Assembly: GCA_934394545.1 (NCBI GenBank)
Contig: CAKRRG010000091.1
Coordinates: 1 to 8,762 of the forward strand
Length of the DNA: 8,762 bases
Direction of reading: 5' to 3'
Source of the DNA: an uncultured Blautia sp.
GTDB taxonomy: Bacteria; Bacillota; Clostridia; Lachnospirales; Lachnospiraceae
Both the position numbers and the translations under genes were made by a program. Positions 1 to 6,156 of this stretch are shown here, piece after piece; position 1 is the first letter of the stretch, and every line of letters starts with the position of its first letter. Under the pieces are notes generated by a model, which was not told the DNA's origin, ran no database searches, and was given only the letters and a program-made list of their open reading frames with translations.

Positions 1-322
1 GTCAGTAGTCTTATTGTACTCTGAGGTATTTTCAATTTTCAACATCTACGTTTTTTATTATACAGGAAGCTCCGTATGTTATTTTCATTTTATTTTACAT
101 GTTTTATACGGAAATAGAATGTGTTTATGTTTTGAATTATTGTGTTTATACTTTTTTCATCTCATAATATTTTATTGCAAACTATGCCACATATTCTATT
201 TTATTAAGTAAACACAATTTCACTGCTATTGTCTTTAATACATTTGCGACTGCTAAAACAATACGATGGCATCATCACTTTGCAAAACGGCTCGTTATTT
301 CCTTTCAAACCGCGCGCATTCC
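1..322. other. AT-rich intergenic stretch, no gene supported
   Basis: This stretch follows the stop codon of the minus-strand DegV gene and runs off the window. It is strongly AT-rich with T-runs. The one plus-strand open frame (14-211, 65 codons) is rich in Phe, Tyr, Cys and Ile, as random AT-rich DNA would give, and has no ribosome binding site I can see, so I do not call it. A weak inverted repeat, TCCGTAT at 71-77 and ATACGGA at 106-112, encloses a 28-nt AT-rich loop. I see no clear GC-rich hairpin with a T-tract to terminate the DegV transcript, so its termination point is unknown. No tRNA, rRNA or riboswitch pattern was recognised. Confidence 0.6.
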
Positions 323-1171
323 TTATTTTGCAATATACAGAACGCCTAATGTGCCAGGTCCACAATGACTTGATATAACACCACCTGCCCTGGTTTCCAA
401 TATTTCATCAAAAATACCTAGTTCTTCCAGATAAGTCTGCACTTTCTCTACAGTTTCCTGTTTGCAGCCAGAATGTGTTATGAATACACGTTCTGGTCTC
501 GCATTTTTTAAATCTTTTTCCATATCCTTAACATAGTCCATGATAACAGAATCAATTTTCCCCCGGTATTTCTTAGAAGCATTCATAACACCATTTTCTA
601 CTACAATCCTGGGATGCAGTTTTAAAACACCTCCGGCCATAGCCGCTACTGCATTGCAGCGTCCACCTCGATATAAATAGGTAAGGGTATCTACCACAAA
701 GCTTGCCCTCACATTTGGTTTTAACCTCTCTATCTCAGAAACAATCTGGGAAGCTGTCCGGTTATTCTTTGCCATGATTGCAGCTTTTACTACAAGAAGA
801 CCGATACCTGTAGAAAGGTTTGCTGAATCGATTACCTTTATCCTGTCAGAAGCCTTCAGCTCTTCAGCAGCAAGGCGCATCACATTTCCAGAGGTGGACA
901 TACCTGCTGAAATTGAAAAGCAGACAATTTCCCTTCCAGCCTCTACATATGGGCGAAAAAGCTCCATGGCATCTGCCAGAGCAGGGGCAGAAGTTTTAGG
1001 CGTTGTCTTGTTTGCGTCAGACCAGGTATAAATCTGATCCGGAGTAATGTTTTTTCCATCCTCATATTCCTTATCACCCAGAAGAATATGAAGCGGAAGA
1101 ATGTCAATCTCATATTTTTTTAATAACTCCTGCGAAAGGTCGCAGGTACTGTCTGAAATAATTTTTACCAT
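323..1171 (-). CDS. DegV family protein (fatty-acid-binding)
   Basis: Soluble 282-residue protein of the DegV/EDD family. Family members bind a fatty acid between two domains; in Firmicutes relatives such as FakB they present it to a fatty acid kinase (FakA) for phospholipid synthesis. Family motifs appear in order: DSTCDL (residues 7-12), TSAPA (60-64), the FSISAGMSTSGN loop (85-96, lipid head-group side), LSTGIGLLV (119-127), DTLTYLYRGGR (161-171, canonical DTLxYLxxGGR) and SSHCGPGTLGV (267-277, canonical HxGPGxLGV). Length is typical and the gene is intact. The ATG at 1171 is preceded by GAGGAG about 8 nt upstream, which fixes the start. No fatty acid kinase gene lies in the window, so the partner must be encoded elsewhere. 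A candidate promoter sits at 1232-1260, so the gene need not depend on read-through from the hydrolase gene. The family assignment is firm; the fatty-acid role is inferred from relatives. Confidence 0.95.
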   Translation of the reverse strand: MVKIISDSTCDLSQELLKKYEIDILPLHILLGDKEYEDGKNITPDQIYTWSDANKTTPKTSAPALADAMELFRPYVEAGREIVCFSISAGMSTSGNVMRLAAEELKASDRIKVIDSANLSTGIGLLVVKAAIMAKNNRTASQIVSEIERLKPNVRASFVVDTLTYLYRGGRCNAVAAMAGGVLKLHPRIVVENGVMNASKKYRGKIDSVIMDYVKDMEKDLKNARPERVFITHSGCKQETVEKVQTYLEELGIFDEILETRAGGVISSHCGPGTLGVLYIAK

Positions 1172-1522
1172 ATTCGTTTCTCCTCTGCCAACTCATTTTC
1201 TATCAGATTCCCGGCCTGCAAGAGCCAGAAATTTTTATCAGACTGTATTCCCTGTGTCAGAAACCTGCCATCTCTGGTATAATAAAGAACAAAACCTTCC
1301 TGAAGATAGAATACAGACTCCCTTTTTCCCCTGTTCTTTTGCATCACGAATACATTCATTTAGCAAATCATTAGAATAGCCGTGTCCCTTCATGGAACCG
1401 GAAACCCATAAGCAGTTAATGTATATGTATCCGGCTGCATCAATAGGCACCCATGCATTTTCAGCAGAAATATACTCAATAAAACACTTGCTTGATTCGG
1501 TTAAATAACCTTGATCTGACAC
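1165..1522 (-). pseudogene. Remnant of a GNAT/YoaP-type N-acetyltransferase
   Basis: From a GTG at 1522 the first frame reads about 74 residues that look like the middle of a GNAT acetyltransferase: KCFIEYI, ENAWVPID, GYIYINCLWVSGS, and the acetyl-CoA-binding loop region KGHGYSNDLLNECIRD, ending at VCILSS near 1301. From about 1299 the likeness continues one frame over with EGFVLYYT (1276-1299), then DGRFLTQGIQSDKNF just after it. In intact homologues as I recall them (about 250 residues), EGFVLYYT opens the C-terminal YoaP domain some 40-50 residues after CILSS, and the DG(K/R)F..N/SDKKF segment lies near the C-terminus. The N-terminal ~50 residues, the linker and most of the YoaP domain are therefore missing, and the frame is broken. 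The remnant starts inside the end of the hydrolase gene and runs into the DegV ribosome binding site. Pseudogene status is strong; exact boundaries are approximate. Confidence 0.75.
1232..1260 (-). promoter_or_regulatory. Candidate sigma-A promoter for the DegV gene
   Basis: Read on the minus strand, CTGACA (1255-1260; five of six match TTGACA) is followed after exactly 17 nt by TAAAAA (1232-1237), with TG at the extended -10 position (TGATAAAAA). It lies about 60 nt upstream of the DegV start codon and inside the decayed acetyltransferase. The spacing and -35 box are good and the -10 hexamer is moderate (four of six). It was found by eye; no transcript start is known. Confidence 0.5.
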
Positions 1523-2016
1523 GCTTTCATGGCTTCCAGAGCCAGCTCATGACTCTCTGGTGTTACTCCTGCGCAACAGAGCGAATCTACAATGATTGGC
1601 ACTTCCGGTAAAAATGCTTTCAGAAGCATGGCATTGGAAATCACACAGATATCTGTACAAAGGCCAACCAGAGTGATGCTGTCGATGGTTTCTGATCTGT
1701 TAAATTCTTTCAGAACTTTTCCTAAGGTTTCGCTTCCAAAGGTAGGTTTATCAATGGGACCAGATTCCAGAAGCTCCGCAATCTCCTCCCGGATCTCCCA
1801 ACCATAGGTGCCGCGGATACAGTGCTCTACAGGGAGCATCCGCCCCTCTTGGGTCTGAAGGTAATCTCCACCATGAGTATCTCTGGTTGCCAGCACAAGC
1901 CCATTGAAATTCTTTACTTTATCTACTACGTTTGGCACAATAGCCTCTGCCTCTGGTGTGCCAAGTGCTCCGTCAATAAAATCATTCTGCATATCAATTA
2001 CAATTAAAATATCCAT
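1501..2016 (-). CDS. Isochorismatase-family cysteine hydrolase (nicotinamidase-like)
   Basis: Cytosolic 171-residue hydrolase of the isochorismatase/nicotinamidase superfamily, which cleaves amide or vinyl-ether bonds through a Cys-Asp-Lys triad. The triad is visible: D8 in IVIDMQNDF, K90 in GPIDKPTF, and C124 in GLCTDICV, which also carries the family's cis-peptide region. D46 and H48 (TRDTHGGD) and H65 (PVEHCIRGT) match the metal-binding Asp-His-His of nicotinamidases, so nicotinamide deamidation in NAD salvage is plausible. Many relatives have unknown substrates, so I give no gene symbol. The frame is open to 2043, but the ATG at 2016 is chosen because GGAGGA lies 6 nt before it and the protein then begins directly with the first beta strand (MDILIVIDMQ). 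The gene is divergent from the diguanylate cyclase gene. The remnant acetyltransferase frame overlaps its last codons. Confidence 0.93.
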   Translation of the reverse strand: MDILIVIDMQNDFIDGALGTPEAEAIVPNVVDKVKNFNGLVLATRDTHGGDYLQTQEGRMLPVEHCIRGTYGWEIREEIAELLESGPIDKPTFGSETLGKVLKEFNRSETIDSITLVGLCTDICVISNAMLLKAFLPEVPIIVDSLCCAGVTPESHELALEAMKACQIKVI

Positions 2017-2082
2017 ATTCTTCCTCCATATTTTACAAGCCATATGAATACAGCATGTTTTCTCAAAAGCCTATTTAAGTTA

Positions 2083-2091
2083 ACTATACCA
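2083..2091 (-). promoter_or_regulatory. Candidate extended -10 promoter for the cysteine hydrolase gene
   Basis: On the minus strand, TGGTATAGT is an extended -10 element (TGn plus TATAGT, five of six) about 67 nt upstream of the hydrolase start. No good -35 hexamer lies 16-18 nt further upstream; an extended -10 can partly compensate. The divergent promoter of the diguanylate cyclase gene lies about 80 nt away. Confidence 0.4.
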
Positions 2092-2167
2092 CGTTATTGA
2101 GGTTTCGTATACTGCAATAAGCTGATTTCAAAAAGAAGTAAAAAATCATTTTATTTTTTTAATTCTG

Positions 2168-2176
2168 TGATATAAT
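2168..2176 (+). promoter_or_regulatory. Candidate extended -10 promoter for the diguanylate cyclase gene
   Basis: TGATATAAT is a perfect extended -10 element (TGn plus consensus TATAAT at 2171-2176), 44 nt before the GTG start. The stretch upstream is an A/T run resembling an UP-like element rather than a clear TTGACA box; ATTTTA at 17-nt spacing is a poor -35. The perfect extended -10 makes it a credible sigma-A promoter. Confidence 0.5.
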
Positions 2177-2220
2177 GCTTTATTATAAAAATATCCGATG
2201 CATAAAATGAGGTAAAACAG

Positions 2221-3978
2221 GTGAAGAAAAAAGTACTTGTGCCTCTTATCGTTTTTTTACTGGGCTTTTGCCTTGTTGGTTTAATTGTATACAAAACAGA
2301 CACCCACGAAAAAGAGCAGAGACACATAACAGCACAATTAAATGCAACAACCTATGGGGAACGCATAAAGAATGAGATTACAGATGGAATTGAAATAACC
2401 GATGCTCTGAAACAGGTTTTGATCAGTGAAAACGGCGAGTTTCATCAGTTTGACACGATTGCGGAGAATATTATGTCTGACTCTATTGAAAGCATGCAGC
2501 TTGCTCCAGACGGCGTTGTGACAGACATTTATCCGGAAGAAGGAAATGAAGCAGGTAAGATCGATCTGCTCCATGATAAAGACCGTGGAAAGATTTCCTG
2601 CTATGCAAGAGACAATCATACCATTATTACACAGGGGCCCTTCGAATTGAAACAGGGTGGCTACGGAATTGCTGTCCGCAATCCGGTTTACTTGAAAGAT
2701 GAAAACGGACAGGAGTATTTCTGGGGATTTACCATTGTTATCCTGCGTGTTCCCGATATTTTTTCAGACTCCATCCGTGCGCTTTCGAGTTTCGGATATG
2801 AATACAGACTTTCAAAAACAGATGCTCCTTGGAGTAACACTTATAATGTTGTTTACCAGTCAGATGACCAACTAACCCAATCGGTTTCTTATGAATTTAC
2901 AATAGGGGAAGAAGACTGGAAATTTGAAGTAACACCAAAAAACGGATGGGGAAACAATACACTTCTGGCTGTAGTCAGCGGGATTTTTATTGCTATCAGC
3001 CTGATTTTGTCAGTTCTTACCCGTGTATGGCTGGTATCAAAAGAAAATAAAAACAGATTTCAAGTGCTGGCGAACACAGATTCTCTGACAAATATTTACA
3101 ACCGTTATGGATTTGATGAAGAAGCAGAAAAAATGATTGCTAAAAATCCTAAGGGACATTTTGTAGCGGCACTTCTTGATATCGATGACTTTAAGTTTAT
3201 TAATGATATTTATGGACATGGTTACGGAGACAGAGCATTAAAGAATCTTGCGGACAATATGAGGGCTTTTTTTCCACCTAATGCAATATTGGGAAGAAAT
3301 GGTGGCGATGAGTTCTGCATTCTTCTGCAAAATTGTACCCATAAAGAGGCAGAAGCACTGTTGCAGCAATTTGTCAGATTTCCCAAAACCTTCTCATGCA
3401 AAGGAAAGGAGCATCCATTTTATATTTCTCTTGGATATGCGGAATATCCAACATTTGCATCCAATCGTTCACAGCTCATGCGCTGTGCAGATGCAGCTCT
3501 TTATGAAATAAAGCTTCACGGAAAAAATGGATGTATGGCTTACAGAGAAGGTCTTCGATCAGGAGTACGCAAACAGCTGGGATTTGCATTTAAGGATATC
3601 TCGGAACACCTTCCAGGTGCATTTATTATATACAAAGCCGATAAAGAAGACGATGAACTTTTTTACGCAAATCACGAATTTCTTCATATGATCGGATATA
3701 AGGATATGGATGAACTTTTTAGATGTACAAAGAAAAGCTTCCGCAACCTGATCCGGGAGGATGAACAGCAACAGATAGAAGCCAGTATCTGGGAACAGAT
3801 TGATGGAGGCAATGAAAATGACTATATTCATTTTCATCTGCGAAAAGCTGACGGAACTTACTTTTCTGTACTTGATCACGGAAGAATTGTAGAAAGCCTG
3901 CAATATGGACGTGTCTTTTATGTGTTGTTTATGGATTGGGAGGATATGCATATTCATTATAGTGATAAATTTTCTTAG
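2221..3978 (+). CDS. Membrane-bound CHASE-GGDEF-PAS diguanylate cyclase
   Basis: A 585-residue inner-membrane protein expected to make cyclic di-GMP from two GTP. A first transmembrane helix (about residues 4-24) and a second (about 247-270) flank a ~220-residue outer domain; its RNPVY motif and layout suggest a CHASE-type ligand sensor. The cytoplasmic GGDEF domain (about 280-440) has TDSLTNIYNR (286-295), the metal-binding DIDDFKFIND (D320 onward) and an intact GGDEF active site (361-365), so it should be catalytic. The RxxD inhibitory site expected just before GGDEF is absent (the two positions are Pro and Ala). A PAS-like domain follows (about 460-575), and no EAL or other effector comes after it. 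Start: GTG at 2221 with GAGG 8 nt upstream, giving the usual MKKK plus hydrophobic helix. It is monocistronic, with a promoter at 2168 and a terminator at 3987. The GGDEF call is firm; CHASE and PAS are fold-level calls by eye. Confidence 0.93.
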   Translation: MKKKVLVPLIVFLLGFCLVGLIVYKTDTHEKEQRHITAQLNATTYGERIKNEITDGIEITDALKQVLISENGEFHQFDTIAENIMSDSIESMQLAPDGVVTDIYPEEGNEAGKIDLLHDKDRGKISCYARDNHTIITQGPFELKQGGYGIAVRNPVYLKDENGQEYFWGFTIVILRVPDIFSDSIRALSSFGYEYRLSKTDAPWSNTYNVVYQSDDQLTQSVSYEFTIGEEDWKFEVTPKNGWGNNTLLAVVSGIFIAISLILSVLTRVWLVSKENKNRFQVLANTDSLTNIYNRYGFDEEAEKMIAKNPKGHFVAALLDIDDFKFINDIYGHGYGDRALKNLADNMRAFFPPNAILGRNGGDEFCILLQNCTHKEAEALLQQFVRFPKTFSCKGKEHPFYISLGYAEYPTFASNRSQLMRCADAALYEIKLHGKNGCMAYREGLRSGVRKQLGFAFKDISEHLPGAFIIYKADKEDDELFYANHEFLHMIGYKDMDELFRCTKKSFRNLIREDEQQQIEASIWEQIDGGNENDYIHFHLRKADGTYFSVLDHGRIVESLQYGRVFYVLFMDWEDMHIHYSDKFS

Positions 3979-3986
3979 AATTAATG

Positions 3987-4032
3987 AATTTACCTTCAGG
4001 CTGCTATAAAATAGCCTGAAGGTAAATTTTTT
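3987..4032 (+). terminator. Rho-independent terminator between convergent genes
   Basis: AATTTACCTTCAGGCT (3987-4002) pairs perfectly over 16 bp with 4013-4028 around a 10-nt loop, and the right arm runs into six Ts (4027-4032). It begins 8 nt after the diguanylate cyclase stop codon. The anti-sigma gene converges and stops at 4035, immediately on the other side, so the same hairpin may also end that transcript. The U-tract on the minus strand is poor. Confidence 0.92.
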
Positions 4033-4034
4033 AT

Positions 4035-5483
4035 TTATCTCTGTGTGGAGAGTGAAATCACTCCTGCTTTTAACATGGAATCTGTAAATTCTATAATGCC
4101 GCCATCTGAATTCAGATTCAGGTACATTTTATCCAGATCCGTTTCATCAACAATCCATGCCATTACAATCTGAACGGATTCTCCCGGAGCCAGTGCTCCA
4201 ATATAATTACCTCCATTCCCATAATCTTCTACCGCACTATAGTAGGTCATGGAACCAGTTTTTGCCACGCCGTCTTCCATGTAATAATCGTAGTCATCAC
4301 CTGGCTCTTCAGAGGGAAGATAAATCCTGTATGAACCATTTTCATGTTTCATTGTTATCAGGCTTCCATGATATAAAATATTTCTCAGCTCAGCATCCGT
4401 ATGATTGGTATATGTAACCTGTGCATAGACCAGTTTCTGGTTTACAGCTGCCTCATTTACAACTTTGTCCAATGTATTTTCTCCGTCGCCGGATTTCACA
4501 TAAGATAAGTGGTTCTGTTTGAGCTTGCCATCACCAGTAACCGCCGTTTCCCATTCTTCCGGAAGGTCTGCCCCATCAAGTACACGAAGGTTATCCAGAA
4601 TTTGAACCTTATCTACACAAACCGATATTCCATCAGAAATGTCAGTGTTACCTGCTGCATCTTCATACATGGACTCCAGGCTTATGATATCACCAATCTT
4701 ATTTATTGTGATTTGATCTTCAGAAACTTTGTTTCTAAGGTCATCTGTATCTGCCTCTGGATTTACCAGCTCACTCCAGGTTGTGGCTCCTTTTGTTTCA
4801 ATCAAATCGTCTTTCTCTGTAATAGTCATATTTTCAACAAATTTAATCGCATCTTCCTTCGTCACATCATCACCAAAATAAATAGTAAATACCCGATATT
4901 CTTCCGGACAAAACAGATATATCCGCTTATCAAAGGATTTATCCTGTTTTAAATCCAATAATTTAACATACACCCCCTCATGTTCACCAAAAGTCAGTTC
5001 TTCACTTTCCACGACACCTTTATCAATCCATGCCTTGCCCAGATCATCCTGATCCATCAGGACCCAGGATATGGAAATGCCACCCTGATATGGTGTGTCA
5101 GAGTAATTCAGCTTGTAATCATCCATCCATTCCATGCCGTCAGGAATGTATCCGGCTGAAATTTCGATATTATGGATTTCTTCAGGAAGCTGTATCTTCT
5201 TAGCACCTTCGTCAACATTAATTCCTGTCGCCACACTATATTGTCCCCTATGCTCCAGATACATGTAATATAGCTTGGTTCCCGCATAAGCAGCCACAGA
5301 GGTTCCCATTATACCGATCAGCGCAACAGCTGCAACACGTCCTATTTTCCATTTCAATTTGTTTGGTGCTTTCATAGGAACAATGTTTGTAGTTTTGGTC
5401 TGCCTGGAAACTTCTTCCTGTATGATATTGTGAATAAAATCCGGTGTTTCCGGTAAGTCATTTTTTAATCCTTCTAATTTCAT
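4035..5483 (-). CDS. Membrane-anchored DUF4367 protein, probable anti-sigma factor
   Basis: A 482-residue protein with a short cytoplasmic N-terminus (residues 1-48, the part expected to hold the sigma factor), one transmembrane helix (about 49-68) and a large extracytoplasmic portion. Residues about 107-222 resemble the DUF4367 domain (GYIPDGMEW start; RIYLFCPEEYRVFTIYF, then DAIKFVENMTI at the end). The remaining ~240 residues form a second, probably beta-rich domain (YAQVTYTNHTDAELRN; LAPGESVQIVMAW), perhaps an Ig-like binding module. It overlaps the upstream sigma gene by 4 nt (ATGA). Its ribosome binding site, GAGGAG about 8 nt before the ATG, is formed by the last Glu-Glu codons of that gene, so the two are translationally coupled. 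Sigma/DUF4367 pairs are common in Clostridia, and the membrane protein is taken to sequester the sigma factor until an envelope signal arrives. The anti-sigma role is inferred from context; the stimulus is unknown. Confidence 0.82.
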   Translation of the reverse strand: MKLEGLKNDLPETPDFIHNIIQEEVSRQTKTTNIVPMKAPNKLKWKIGRVAAVALIGIMGTSVAAYAGTKLYYMYLEHRGQYSVATGINVDEGAKKIQLPEEIHNIEISAGYIPDGMEWMDDYKLNYSDTPYQGGISISWVLMDQDDLGKAWIDKGVVESEELTFGEHEGVYVKLLDLKQDKSFDKRIYLFCPEEYRVFTIYFGDDVTKEDAIKFVENMTITEKDDLIETKGATTWSELVNPEADTDDLRNKVSEDQITINKIGDIISLESMYEDAAGNTDISDGISVCVDKVQILDNLRVLDGADLPEEWETAVTGDGKLKQNHLSYVKSGDGENTLDKVVNEAAVNQKLVYAQVTYTNHTDAELRNILYHGSLITMKHENGSYRIYLPSEEPGDDYDYYMEDGVAKTGSMTYYSAVEDYGNGGNYIGALAPGESVQIVMAWIVDETDLDKMYLNLNSDGGIIEFTDSMLKAGVISLSTQR

Positions 5484-5965
5484 ATAAAAATCTCCTCTAA
5501 ATGAATGACTTTTTTTAATTTTGCCCTGGCTCTTGCAAGCCTCTTTTGTACTGCACCTTCCGATATGTCAAGAATCCGTGCAACCTCTTTTATACTAAAC
5601 TCTTCCATGTAGTACAAAACAACTGGTACTCTCAGCTCTTCCTTAAGGTTATTCACTGCTTTATAGAGTTCGCTGTAATCGTGGTGTTCCTCATGCAAAG
5701 TCAAAGCTTCCACATAAGACTCATCCAACTGTTCCTTCCTTCCATTTTGTCTTGTAATGTTATAACACTCGTTGATCAGTATTCGTATCAGCCATGTCTT
5801 TGCGTAACGCTCCTTCTTCAACGTATGTATTTTGGAAAATGCTTTTACAATTGATTCCTGTATTGCATCTGCACAATCCTGATCATCTGCCAGGATCGTT
5901 TTTGCAGTTGCATACAGCTGTCGTTCTGAGGAAAGAATCAACTGCCCAAGTTCTTCTTTTGTCAA
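5480..5965 (-). CDS. ECF-type RNA polymerase sigma-70 family factor
   Basis: Small sigma factor with only regions 2 and 4, as in extracytoplasmic-function sigmas. Region 2 holds the core-binding and -10-recognition helices (DCADAIQESIVKAFSKI, then YAKTWLIRILINECYN). Region 4 (LREELRVP-like helix, VVLYYMEEFSIKEVARIL, then the DNA-reading helix SEGAVQKRLARARAKLKK) recognises the -35 box. The frame can start at an ATG at 5983 (167 residues), but that has no ribosome binding site. The TTG at 5965 is preceded by AGGTGG 7 nt upstream and gives a 161-residue protein starting with the usual TKEELGQLI helix, so I prefer TTG. The gene is the first of a two-gene operon with the DUF4367 membrane protein, overlapping it by 4 nt. 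An ECF-like promoter at 6011-6040 suggests autoactivation. The sigma assignment is firm, the start choice fairly good, and the target genes unknown. Confidence 0.93.
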   Translation of the reverse strand: MTKEELGQLILSSERQLYATAKTILADDQDCADAIQESIVKAFSKIHTLKKERYAKTWLIRILINECYNITRQNGRKEQLDESYVEALTLHEEHHDYSELYKAVNNLKEELRVPVVLYYMEEFSIKEVARILDISEGAVQKRLARARAKLKKVIHLEEIFI

Positions 5966-6010
5966 TCCGTTACCACCTTTCATGCTGGCCAGCTTTTTTA
6001 TTTACATAGA

Positions 6011-6040
6011 TTAGACGGACAAAAACCAAAAATATCCCTG
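6011..6040 (-). promoter_or_regulatory. Possible ECF-sigma autoregulatory promoter
   Basis: On the minus strand, the ECF-like -10 motif CGTCTAA (6011-6017) lies about 30-50 nt before the sigma start codons. About 16-17 nt upstream of it is CAGGGAT, with a T-rich spacer. CGTC-type -10 boxes with T-rich spacers are typical of Firmicutes ECF promoters, but the -35 here does not match the TGAAAC type. A weak housekeeping alternative is TATAAA at 6052-6057. Confidence 0.4.
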
Positions 6041-6104
6041 ATTTTTAAATTTTTATAGATGATGATACTAGGGTCAAAAGGTCTGAAACCACCTGTGCTT
6101 GCAT

Positions 6105-6148
6105 AAAAATAAGCCATTCAGTCAGAAACGGATCCAACCGAATGGCTT
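6105..6148 (-). terminator. Rho-independent terminator after the MATE gene
   Basis: AAGCCATTC (6111-6119) pairs with GAATGGCTT (6140-6148), a 9-bp stem with a 20-nt loop. On the minus strand it is followed by ATTTTTA (the complement of 6104-6110), a usable U-tract, 8 nt beyond the MATE stop codon. On the plus strand it is also followed by a T-run, so it could work in both directions, although no plus-strand gene reaches it. It separates the transport operon from the sigma operon. Confidence 0.85.
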
Positions 6149-6156
6149 TTTTATTC

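Noticed and set aside
71..112. Inverted repeat TCCGTAT / ATACGGA as a possible terminator or RNA element
   Set aside because: Only 7 bp with a long AT-rich loop, no T-tract right after the stem, and more than 200 nt from the nearest gene end.
14..211. 65-codon plus-strand open frame near the left edge
   Set aside because: AT-rich composition, a residue mix dominated by Phe, Tyr, Cys and Ile, no ribosome binding site and no recognisable motif; best explained as chance.
2017..2043. Nine-residue N-terminal extension of the cysteine hydrolase from the start at 2043
   Set aside because: The extension covers the GGAGGA ribosome binding site of the ATG at 2016, and family members begin directly at the first beta strand.
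3559..3957. 132-codon minus-strand frame opposite the diguanylate cyclase C-terminus
   Set aside because: It is antisense to a clear PAS-domain coding region and has no motif or ribosome binding site support.
4509..4952. 147-codon plus-strand frame opposite the anti-sigma gene
   Set aside because: It is antisense to a well-supported coding gene and has no recognisable domain; a shadow frame.
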